A stretch of DNA of 64,000 nt from assembly GCA_022266195.1 (NCBI GenBank), contig WHVY01000002.1, positions 7,021,001 to 7,085,000 of the forward strand, read 5' to 3'. The notes under the pieces are model-generated. The model was not told where the DNA came from and did not search any database. It was given only the letters and a program-made list of their open reading frames with translations. A program made the translations under genes and the position numbers. Origin of the DNA: Tetranychus cinnabarinus. Taxonomy: Eukaryota > Arthropoda > Arachnida > Trombidiformes > Tetranychidae. Of the stretch, positions 23,294-35,700 are shown in pieces. The stretch's first letter is position 1; every line of letters starts with the position of its first letter.

Positions 23294-25902
23294 TTTTAAT
23301 GTTGATTTCGAGTTGCTTAGCAAACCTGGTTGAAATGGTTAAGATGTCTTGAGGAGTGATAAAACTGGAATGATCTTTTTACAAACAATTAACACTCTTT
23401 TATACTTTGTATTAAACGAGGAAATCTGTTGCTTGAGAAATCTTCATTCATGATAATTTTATATTGTTTAAGTCACAACGAGTTCCTCACGAACTTGCTG
23501 GTCAACGCCTGTTTCAAAACTCACCAGCCTTAAAATATTATTAATTCAAAGTGAAATTTAGCTGAATTAGATAATATTCAAATGAATGAAAAACAAAAAT
23601 AGTGAAAGTAGAACAATTCCGATTGAAATCTTGCTTCAACTCTTAACCCATGTACCCATTTTCACCAGTTTTTGTCACCTCAAGTTTCCTCGTAATGTCT
23701 CTAAACTAACTTTAATTATTCGATTATTATCCAATTTCTATTTATGTTCAAACAACATCTAACGAAATCTATTTCTTCCTGAAATCTCAAATCTCAGAAT
23801 AGATTTGAAACATCTTATATACTCAGTCTTTAGATCTGTTACCCAAAAAGGTCAAACCAGCAGGTAAGCCTCAAATATGTTTTATTTATAATTTACTAAT
23901 TTTTTCTTCTCTCTCATAGGTAATCAAGATCACAATGATTCCCAATCATAACATTCACTCAGATTCACAGGATATTTGTGGATTTTGTTTACCGAATGAG
24001 ATTAAGCTGCTTTATCCTCAACTCTAAGAATACTTCTCGATTTAAGTTATTATTTGAGTTGAGAGTTATCAATTTAACTCAATCATCCAGAAGCTATCGA
24101 TATCACAATACCTTTCAGGGAAATATTATTGCAGTTAATGGATTGGAAAATGGCCTGAAACTGGTGGTTGTGTAACTTAAATATCGAAACGTTTACTGTA
24201 ATAATTGTATCAATATAAAGAAAGCGATCAAAAAGGACCCCTTAAGTGTTAAACGAATGCTGATTGATTTTCGCAATCGAAACGGACTTTACCAAAGCTT
24301 TTGTCGAAATGTTTGGCGGGTCTTTTTTCGCTTCCTTCTATTGTCCAACATCTCAAGCTGCAGTTCCTCAACATTACGAAACATTGAAAAATATTATGAA
24401 ATACAATGAATCTTTTCATCTCATCCCAAATGTAATAAATGTCATCGTGTTAATAAATTTTACTGATGAGATGTGACTCTTTTAAACAATGTCTGAATTC
24501 AAAATGATGATAAACTGGTTCCAAATTGACATAACCTTGGCATTCAACCTACAAAAAGTCAACAATTAGTATTAACTTTTATAATTGGAGATGTTAAATG
24601 ACTGTCCAGCTTTCCCACCAAACAAGTGAAATGGCTCACGGCTGTTATGGTTATTAGTTAATTGTTTATCAATTAGACTGTTACTTGGTGTTAATGTGAC
24701 TTTAAGCTCACTTAGCACTGATCATTTAATAGTAATACTACCGGCAACATATTGATTGCTTACAAACACATCTCAATTTAGTTCTTTAACATGAAAAGTA
24801 TCTCATATTTATTCAAATACAATGCATTTGAATCAAATCATTCTCGACTCGATAAAATCAACTATCATTGAACGAAACTCACAAGACAAAAACTCTCGAG
24901 TTAAACTCTCGATTTTATCAAAATGTCAACTTATATTTCACGATTTATCATGAAAGAAATATTAACAATCAATGAAATAATCTACTGAATAAAGATACTC
25001 TTCAAGTCTAGAGCTTTTGTGCAATGGAAGTAATTTTTGGTCATTAGAAAGCTGGTTTTGTTATGAAAGCTCTGTGTCAGTCAGCCGGTTTTACCCTTTT
25101 AATGTTGGTTTTGTTAATGTGAAAGTTGCTTCTATCCAGCCGAGAATAATTGTATCAACCAAATTATAAGTTACTAATCGGCTATTTAATCTTCCATCCT
25201 TAATTATAATAATTGTGAGAACCAAATTCAATTAAGTTTGGTGACAAATCGATAAGGTCATGTGCTCAGCAATACTAAATAGTGAATCTGTAAAGAAGAT
25301 ATCAGATAGTTGAAATTAAAACTGACTACTGATATCGATACTAATTACTGTTGTTTACTTCTTGAAACCCATTGTTTTAGATTGAAAAAACATGCAACTT
25401 TTAACTCTGTGACCAATATTGATATTTTCCAGGAAACTTATTTCGATCAGAATTGATCCAAATAATTACTATGATAATTATTGCAAGATCATTTACCGAA
25501 GACAAATGGATATGTAATTTAACCATTAAATGGTTACACGATATAGACTTGTAATGGCTATCCAATTGAATGTCTTGTGTAAAGAAATTGCGTGCCCTTA
25601 ATTAATTATTAATCAACTGGTAAGGAACTTAATCTAATGGTAAGGACAATTATGAGGTGAGTTGATTATATTAAGAAGCATTAATCACCATATTTACCAG
25701 TTAAACGAGCACAACACTTATTGATTTATTCCTGTTTTTGTTTTTCCTCTCACCAATTTATAGCAACGCACCAAATAGGTCTAACATAAAGGTGGTAATA
25801 ACTCAAGTGTAAACAATGATGATCCAAAAGAAAAGACGCCGTTGATTGTATTATGATTATATTTACGCTAATGCATCTTCACCACAATTAAAGTGATTAC
25901 CA
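23294..25902. other. Intergenic region with weak exon-like signals
   Basis: No supported gene. Near 23863-23930 a CAG/GTAAGC donor and a TTCTCTCTCATAG acceptor could bound a 60-70 base intron on the plus strand, followed by open frames of 30 and about 65 codons with no recognisable motif. An isolated plus-strand open frame at about 24264-24476 also lacks partners. These may be remnants or a small unannotated transcript. Confidence 0.3.
23397..23404 (-). promoter_or_regulatory. TATA box of the Gly/Tyr-rich gene
   Basis: TATAAAAG on the minus strand, about 104 bases upstream of the ATG at 23293, at a distance that fits a short leader. Confidence 0.6.
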
Positions 25903-28092
25903 ATGGCCGTACGGATTGAATCTGTGATTGCTTTTTTCGGCTGTTTTCCCATTTACCTTGCAGACTATTTGGCTAACAAAGGAAAAAGCAAGAAATTTTC
26001 TCAAATTTTAACCACAGTCTATCACAATTTAGCTAAATATCTGTCACTTTGTCTGTTATTAATTACTATATTAGTGATTCCTCCATTCAGTGATTACACA
26101 GGAACCCTGATTAAACCCGAAAATTACCGTAATTCACCATTTTATGCGTTGATCGTCTCCAACCTAATCTCTAATGTATCAACTTACTTTATTGCTGGTT
26201 ATGCATCCAACTCAAACTCAATATTGATGAAATGGACTGAAATATTTCAGGTAGTAAACTGATTTTTAATCTAATTTTCAGATTCTCGGTGTAATCTAAT
26301 TATTTTCTTCAACTTTTCTATTCGTCTAGTTTCTAACTCAATCAAAGGTTTCATCAAAGATTGACAATGCTCCTGATACAATGCAAAAACTGTCCTCCTT
26401 TGCTCACCAATCAGCCTTAAAGTGTATTTACTCTATTATTGTACGTGCTCTGATTATTATCACCATTTTAACCTTCCTGTACCTTTACGAAGGTTCAACC
26501 CTATCATTTACAGTCTACGGTAATAACCAGTTAATTCAATTAACCCTGTTCACCCTCTTAACCATCCACCTGACTATATTTGCTAGTCTTGACCATGTTA
26601 ACTCACATCTATTTGAAATTTTGGTTCAATATTTTGTCCTCAAGTTTCGTGTTATAAATGATAGGATTGCTGTTATTGTTAAAAAGGGTAAAGATGGATC
26701 CAACAATCAAATTAAATCATTAGACGAAGCTGAGCTTAAATCTATTCTGGATGAACATGACTTGTTGAAGGTTAATCTCAAGCTTTACGATAAATACTGG
26801 TCACAGATAAACATCGTCACGTTGATTCTCAAACCCTTGACCTGTCTCTATTGTGTTTTCCAGTTAACCTTCATTGTTCAATCAACTGCTTCAATTGTTT
26901 TCCTTTGGTTACATCTCATTGAATCAGTTTATTTATTTACCAAAATGTTTCTATCAGGAACCAAAGTATCAGATGAAGTAAGTAATATTGGTCCAAAACA
27001 TTGAGTTAAAATTAACTCGGTTTAACCATAAAAGTCATCCAACAAGATTGACTTTCACCCAAGAAAACTGGACTTAAATTACATTCTGACCAGTATCAGT
27101 TGTTTTAATTCAAGTTAATTAAATACTAATTGTTTTTTAATCTGATTTTCTTTTTCTTTTTGCCATCGATTACGCTTAATAATTAATTTTTATATTTTCC
27201 GCCTTTACTTGCTAATGACTCAAACGTTAACATTTATTGTTTACAAAGTGTCAAACGCCATTGTTTGATTAGCGCCATTTTATACAATTTTAATTCAAGT
27301 TCAAGATTCACAGGTTAATCTTGATTAATGTGTCTTTATCTTTAACTAATTCTCAGTTATATATTTCCTCATCATTAGATTGATAGTGTTGCTGCTAATG
27401 GACTACGGTTAATCTTATTCAGCTATTCAATTCCAGTTCTGCAAAGGGTAAGAGTAAATAACAAATCTTTATCAAATAATCAACCAACTGTTTATTAACT
27501 GCGATCTACCATTTTTTTTATCACAATCACTATAGCTTCAATTATTCAATCAACACATCATGTTCACTGAGATGGGGTTCAGTTGTGGAGGATTATTTAT
27601 ATTTACACTTGACTCGGTTCATGATGTAAGTTAAACATGTCACCTATATGTTAATAACAACCATGGATCCAATCAATAAATTGAATTTGATCTGATGAGT
27701 TGAAATCAAGAGGAGATGCAGCTGAACTGATAAGAATTAATCTAATATGTATTCCCATCAAGATCGGTTCATTGTTATTCTCTACTTTTCCCTATGAATT
27801 ACAATTTTTATCAAATGCTAAAGACTTAAGGAAAAGGCAAGATTGAATCTGAATAATAATCAACATTGATTTATGGAAATACATATTTTCAAATTCACAA
27901 TCACGTCTCTTAATGAGCCTAATACTATATTAGCAGCTTGAATACCAATAAATTTTAAAATATTGTGAATAGACAATTAATTTTGAAACGTCTTTTTCTT
28001 CTTTTCAGGCTTTCATTGAACTGACTCAAGATTTTCTGTTAACCCTTGACTTTGTGATTACAGTGAGACAAGCCAAATCTCAATTGAATTAG
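25903..28092 (+). CDS. Gustatory-receptor-like seven-helix protein (five exons)
   Basis: Exons 25903-26250, 26330-26977, 27379-27447, 27536-27625 and 28009-28092 join in frame to 412 residues plus stop. All four introns are phase 0 with GT/AG ends, and the last three cluster at the C-terminus as is typical for insect and mite Gr genes. Hydrophobic segments are visible at about residues 42-60, 75-95, 150-168 and 185-203, in the second half of exon 2, and near the C-terminus. The C-terminal exons read FNQHIMFTEMGFSCGGLFIFTL, then DSVHDAFIELTQDFL. This occupies the place of the family's F.tacGlF.ld and TYxxxxxQF region but is divergent, with no exact TYxxxxxQF. Gustatory receptors are cation channels of chemosensory neurons; the ligand cannot be inferred. 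ATG 25903 starts the open frame; a further upstream exon cannot be excluded. Confidence 0.75.
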
Positions 28093-29724
28093 AGACTGGA
28101 TTCCTGATGCATTTGGTACCGATCAAATTGGCTAAAAGATTCATTTAATTTCAAGAGCAAAAAATAAGCTTACTGGTTTTCCCTCACAATTACCCACTGA
28201 TTCGATAATTAACCGTTTTTGCTTGAAAATTACTTCACCTTTCAACGCTGATCAATTGTCACAAAAAAGTCGGTTAATATATTCAATCATCTGTTCACGA
28301 TTGAATTATTTCTAGTCAGTTACGCGCAATATCTCATGTTCATCAAAACCAACAATATATCTTGTGTCTAGAAAGAGTTTGGTTTCAATTGAAAGCCACG
28401 GATGCCACTAAATTGATTGTAATTGGAAATAATCTGTGGTCCAAAACTCATACTACCGACAATTAATCTAGCTAATCTTGGTAACCAGCATGAGCTTTTA
28501 AAATTGAAAGTGCTCACATTGAATGTAACAAAAACCATGTAATATTTGAAACTAAATTATAGAAATACTTTATTGATAAATTAAATGTTTTTGAATCAAT
28601 TAAATGATTGAGATTACAATCATTGACTATAATTGCGAACTCATAAAGAGTAAATATTTTAAATATGGATTTGTTCATCATGTAACAATCATTTGTTCAA
28701 AAGAAACAACTCAAAGATTGATTCATTTTGGAAACAAATTGTACCATTTTTTGTACGCAGCATTTGACTCTTTCAGTTCTGTAACCATCACAAGTTCAGT
28801 GATTGAAATGCCACATATTGAATTTTACATCAACACTAATATCTTTATGTGGCTGTATAATTGTTACAATTAATAACCAGAAATACAGAGTCAATGGGTT
28901 GGTACAAGTTACATTTTAGGTTTACATATTTTGGAAAGTTCAACATTGAGTCTTTGATAAATTACAATCAAGAAATAAAATGAAATGGATTTGCTTATTA
29001 CCAAAAATAATTATCAATATAATTTGCTTTGTCCAAGAAGATTTAAATTGTTGATAATCAGTAAAATAGTTAACTCTGTTGTTTTCATCTTGATAATTTA
29101 TCCTCTCTTGATCATCTAAAATCTACATTTGAAAGCTAAAAATATACTCTGTTTTGCTGCTAGTAAATTAATTACAATCAACTGTTTATCCATTTAGTTA
29201 AAATTAAATTCTTTCCTTGATTAATCTATTTTAATGTTGCCGACCATTTCTATCACAACAATTGTAAAAAATAAATCAAGGAAAGAAGAAAATGAAAGCT
29301 AAAGGAATAAAGGAAAACGAAAAAAACAAAACAAAAATGATAACAATATAAAAATAGTGTTAATTTTTGTATGCGGAAGAAGCTGATATTGATTTTGCTT
29401 TTTTGTTAAATTGTGTTGTCCTTAGTTGTCCAAGATTTCGTTAATTGTTACAATAAATAAAACAAATGTTGCCTTTCTACAAGTTTTCCATTAAAATAAT
29501 TAACGATGAATCCTAGAAATGATATCATGGTAATCAAAGCTTTCATCTTTTTTCTCTGAAGGAAGACCAGTAAACATCTCTAATACTGGATCATTTTAAA
29601 TTTGCGAAGGATAAGTAAAGTTAAATTAATGATGATAATTGGTGAAAATTAGGTGGCCATTGAAATGCATGAAGATGGATAATCTACTTTTTCCTTATTT
29701 GATGGTAGACAATGGTATTGGATT
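28093..29724. other. Intergenic, gustatory-receptor-like gene to RAP1GDS1
   Basis: Convergent 3' flanks, AT-rich. Open frames are short and without motif. No gene or element recognised. Confidence 0.45.
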
Positions 29725-32700
29725 TCATTGAAGTAACTGTAAAACTTGGTTAATCCTTGAATTCATGGTTGTGTTTCCATTGAGAGGAATATTTTGCAAA
29801 TCATTTGGAATCTTGTGAAGTATTAGGTGAGCTTTTAGGTTCTTTGAACGACTTGCCAGAAGCTGCATGAGTGTAATGAAATTGCTTAAAATTTCATTTT
29901 GAATAAGCGTTTGAGAATTGTAAGCGGAACTGAGAAAAGTATGGATATGATAACCAAGTGATCCATCAATGAGACGATCTTCCAACTGGGGATCAGTTGA
30001 GGCAAACATCAGTATAAGTGCAATGAATGCTTCATTTTGCATGATTCCACATTTAGCTCCAGTTGATATCATCTCGATAATACCTCGTAATCCATTTAAC
30101 CTTACAATATTGTCGACAACCATTCGACATTTAGAGTTTTTAACAATCCAAGTTAATAAACGTGAAGCTTCAGCTTTAACACCATAATGGTCATCAATTG
30201 TGCTCCAACCAATAAGTTTGTCCAAAAAGTCTTCATTGGTACCCAACAGGGTTGCCACCGGTTCTTGGTTATCTGTTAACATGCGAAGAGATTGAAGCAA
30301 CTTGAATACTATGGGATGAGCTTTCACTGAAGACATTGAGATAAGAGTCTCCAGAGTTTCAGGGTTTGACAGGATTTCCTTGTTTTCACTGGCAATTGAC
30401 AGATTACGTAAAGCTGAAAGGCAGCCATGTTGAAGCTGAAAGTCCCCATCAGGTCCAGTGATACGAGATAATACCGATAGAATTGCTTTATGGCCTGAAT
30501 CTTTGACAATTTGGCAACAATTAGAATCTAGAAAAAGCAAAGGATAAAAATAATTAGACTCGAGTACCAAATAAATTGAAATAGTTTAAATCCAACAGAA
30601 ATCACAACAATTTTGCTATTTTTCACTTCTTTTTCAACCGTCATTGCAATAAATTGAGTTTAAAGTTAATTTAATATTGTAATGTTACAATTTATACATT
30701 TGAGAAAATATTATTTCCTTAGTTTGAATTAAATTCAACTTGACATGTTTTCACTTTAAATGGGAAAACAGTTTCACTGATTAAGGTTGAAAAATATCAT
30801 CAATACAAATGGATGCATTGGATTGAAAGAGGATGAGAGTGAAATGAAGATGGAAGAGGTGAATGATCAAAGGCGAAAGATGGAAATTATTTTCTCTAGA
30901 TTGTTGATCAATCGGAAATTAAATTGAATGTATTAACTGTTCAAGTCAACTTTGTTTAGCCATTTTAACAATTGATTCAAGAGATGCTCTTTAAGATGGT
31001 GAAGCACAAAAAACTGTATAAAGTTAGCCTAATATTGAGAGAAGACAAAAGAAGGAATTGGCTTTGGATTTGAGAGGTTTACACTCAAAGGGATGCTATT
31101 GATGATGATGATGATAATTGTGAAACTGTTATTTTGCTGTATCAGTGACTTTAGCTAATCATATTAAGTGTATTGAATGAAAACAAACACAAGTAAAAAC
31201 AACATGCCAAATGAAAAGAGTAAATTGGAGAAGCAAAAGATGAGGTTGAATAAAAAAATTGTCTTGTAACTGCAATTTTGAACAAGACAGAAAATGAGTT
31301 AACAACCAGAATAAGAATTTTGCTTGAATAAATAATAAACACATAATGAATTGATAAAATGAACATATTCGATTCTATTCCTTAATTGAATCCATTTTCT
31401 TTTTTTACAGCGTAACATTATTCATCATTTTATCGATTGTACAAATTTAACCAACAAATAATTAAACATCACCAAAGACATTAATAAACATTGAAATCTG
31501 AGGGTCAAGTTGAACTTGAAACAAAATGTGAATAAATTTTAGTAACATCATGAACAAAGACAGCGAGTTCATGTAAAACTGTTTGACACCAGAGACTTGA
31601 CATTGGCGATCGAAGAGGACACTTAATCAACAAAAGATCGGCATATTTTTTGAGTGAACTTTAGATCAGAAAACGCGCTTGATAGAACCTTTAGAATGGG
31701 CTTTCCTTTGAGCAATCGATTCAACGTTTTTTGCTCTTTCTGATATATCAGTCTATTTGTTGAAGAAATGAAAAGATTCGACTTTTGATCTCATTTTTTC
31801 GAGGTTAGAATTTTCTGTAAGATTTTGCAAATCTCTTGTACATTATGTGCTCTATCGATTGACAGTAAAATTTTCGCAACAGGCGAGGTCCTTTGGTTAT
31901 TTTAAATCGATAAGATTCACTTTGAAAGTCAATTTTGAACGGTTGAAAATTTGTGACCAATAAATACAATGAATCAAGATTAAAGCAAACATTTGATCAG
32001 TAAAATGTCAAAAAGTCAAGTATTATGAAAGACGAATCGTTAAGTAAATCTTTTTTTTTGTTCAAATGTGAAGTGAATGGGGGCAAACATTATGATAACA
32101 ATGATGATATTAATGATGAATAATATAAATCAAAAGATAATTCAATAAAAGTGCATGAAAATGGATGAAACATCAAAATTTGGTTCGTATTCAGTTTTTA
32201 CTTTTTCTTCCTATTCCCTAGCATCATGGCCACCCACCCAATTGAGCTTGCATTTTGAGGATAGCTTTTCCTTGTTAACCAATTTTGCCCTCTTGCTGTT
32301 AACTTTCACCATTTCACTCCTACACACTATTCAATAGTACATTATAAGGGTAGAAGAAAGAAGATCAAGATGATGAAGATTGCATGGAGTTTTAACTCCA
32401 ACCAAAGAGATATTAACAAATCTCTTTCTTGGTCGTTGGCCTCTGTTTTTAACGCCTACACTTAAAGCGTATTGCTCATGTCATTCATTGAAACTTTTTT
32501 TTTGTTTCTCAAAGGAACCATTCTTCTGTACAATCATCATTCTAATCATCTTTATCATCATCATCATGACCTGTTTCAAACTTACAAGCCAATCAAGATT
32601 ATAGATTGTAAAAAAAGCAACAAACTGTGGACAAGATGTTTTTGTTATTAACATTTTCTTTGAACAAAATGTTATTACAAAAAGTGATTTTCATTGAAAT

Positions 32701-35700
32701 AACGGTAATTTAAACATTTTATTCATTCTCTTCTAGTTTCACCCTTCCTTGAATAACAATTTACTTCTCAGTTTGCATTTCCAAATAGAGTAAAAATCCG
32801 TTTGGATAAGGATTAATCGGAAATAAAATGGAAAAAGAATCCAGCTTTTAACTGATTTTTAGGAAAAGAAACAACAGATTATCAATAGTCACGAATGTGA
32901 AACATTTTACATTCACAGAGATTGAGTAGCATTTAAAAAATATTATCACCATTATTGGTAGAAACCAGAATTTATCAATTCACAAATCAATATTGATCTC
33001 AATTTTGTTTTCATCACTAAACGGACAATAAAGTGGAAATGAGCAAAAAAGTAAATAAAAGTATTGACATTTAGAGCTACTTTAATGGTTAAAGACGCTT
33101 TTCGATGAATCACTTACGCATCAATTGCTCTGACTATGAAACGCATTTTCAGGTGATTTTTAACTAAATTTGTAAAATGGATCGATTTATATTGAAAATT
33201 CAAGTTAAAATTAAGTCTACTTTAGCTTCGAGACTGAAACTCAAATAACTTCTGACCGACTCAATTTGAAACAGTAAATGAATCTAACTTTAAATCAACT
33301 TCAACATCTTAACCAGTAAATCTAGACTAATCTCATGTGCTCAGGTTTAAATCTTTATCAATGAAAAACTCCAAAAGGTTTTAAAATTATTCATTTGAGA
33401 CGATGAAATATTTTTGTTTACGAAATAATTTCGATAATCTCAAGTCAATCAACTCTTTATTTTTGATATCAAGTTATCAACTTTTTTGCAACTTTAGATC
33501 AAGTTACCTTCCTGGAGTTACATCAAAGTAACATCAAGAGTTTAGCTGGTTATGGGCAGCCTTTTATACTGTTAATTTGCTGTTGATGCGAAAAAACTTC
33601 GTCGATATTTATCTGAAGACGATTTCAATATTCAAATTTTTCTGTCAATTTAAATGATTGTAGCTGTAATCAAAATAAATGCCGATGGCTTCACATTTTA
33701 TTTTGTACTTGACTTGGACCAATTTGAATGGTACATGGTGTTGACTGTCGAACAGATAATCACAATGATTTTGTTATTTTTATTCATTTATCAAATTATG
33801 AATTTTCTTGTCAATGTACAAGGACTTAAATTTCACATTCTGATTGATATTGTTTCAATAATAGCTAATTGGATAAACTGGACCATAGGATCTCATGTAC
33901 TTTGGATAGAAGTGATGAAATTCTGGACCATAAACATTGGAAATCCAAGAAATTTTGGCTTTACTTTTGCTCATTTTTCTGTGTTTCTGTTGATGTCTGG
34001 TTAAAAGTACTCGTTTCTTGTTTGCTTCGCGTCTCCTTCTTAAAATATTGAGAACAAGTTTCCGTAAATTATGAAACAAAAATTTAGTAACTGAAAGAAT
34101 GGATACTTCAAGCCAAAGACTTATTATCGAAGCAACATAGCAAAAAAATTCAATATCATTGAATTTTTTGGATTTCGTTATATCTGATTGTAAGCCCAAA
34201 GGAAAGCCAAACTCTATTAAAACAAGTCCAGGATCAATGGTTGCATCAAATTCTGATTGAAGTATTCGTGCATCAAACAGGCGAGTTTTACATTCTGGTT
34301 GATGATAAAGAGTCTCACAAACAGTCCGGAATTTCGACATTGGAATTTCCTGATCGAAGGTAACATTGGACAAATCATTTGGAATTGAAACCAAGGAACG
34401 TTCAGGAAAAGCAGAATACTCAAGATAGACCTGAGTATACATACATTGTTTGACTAAAGTACGTCTAGATTTGTTGTGCACCTCATCATAGTCCATACAA
34501 TTTGAATAGGGAAAAGCAAGTTCGGTGTTAGTTCTGGTATAATAGGTCAAAATAAAGTGATTATAAAAAGTCTTGTCAAGAACTGTCATGTCAGGACTGC
34601 CGTTGTTGAAGACAACCTCTTCATCATTGTCATGGACAAAGACCAGTGTAGTCACTTTTGTATGGTTTGCATTGACTTCGACCTTAAGAAAGGTTTCATC
34701 GTAAAAATCATTTCGATAATATTTGTACGGATTGGTTTTTCCCGAAAAATAAGTGAAACACTTTAAAAAGGGTGTCATTGCAACTTTAACTGGACTAACG
34801 TTTTCACAGTCAACCATGTTAAATAATTGGTTAGAATCGATTGAAGCATTGGCCACTCTACAGGTTTTCACGAAATGGTGTAAATCGACTGTTAACTGAT
34901 CCAATTCATCAAGAGTCAAGTCATAGATGGACACTTCACGGCCAGTTTCATTCGCTTCATTACGAGCAGCTACAGTCTTCTCTACATCATCATTGCTCAG
35001 TGTGAAAACAAGACACAAACTAATCGAAGGCAAGTTAATAACATTGGGTCGATACACCTCAATTACTGTAGTTGTTGGCCAAGAAAAGTAGAGGGCAAAC
35101 AAGGTTAAGACTTGTGTAGTTGACCCAAAAATGCAAATAATTACCGGCACTAGTTTATCATGAGTAAATATCAGAGATTTGGTTAAAGGATTGGATGGCT
35201 TTTTCATCGGCACAGCCATCATTTACCGTTGATATTGAACTACATTAAAGGCGATGTTAAGTGAAAATAATAGGTCAAATAATAGAACAAGCAAGTCTAA
35301 ATCATACATTCAAATTTCACTTTTACACTTCAATATTGATCCAGTGACTTTAAGGTACTCGGTTTAATCAAAAATGTATTTTTTGTGATAAATTAATATT
35401 TAAATCATGTAAAGACAGAAACGGAACTGCTTCATGAATAAAGTCAAAAATAGTGACCTTGTTAAAAAGATTTTCATGTTAATTTAAATTGTATCAATAA
35501 TCAATTGAAAATAATGTAAAACTTGAAAATATAATGAAAATCAATAAAGCAAGAAAAATAGTCTAAGATAACTGGACACGAGAACTGAATAATACCAAAG
35601 TAACTGACTCAATCTGTACTCACTCAATAAAATATCAATCTTTTTTAAAACAATCACATTTAATTGTCGCTAATTATAATCAAAATTTGAATAATTTAGA

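Noticed and set aside
24264..24476. Plus-strand frame of 70 codons
   Set aside because: The composition is slightly protein-like but there is no start context, domain or partner exon.
33654..34004. Plus-strand frame of 116 codons with hydrophobic stretches
   Set aside because: Half of it is antisense to the DEG/ENaC tail, and it has no family motif or splice context.
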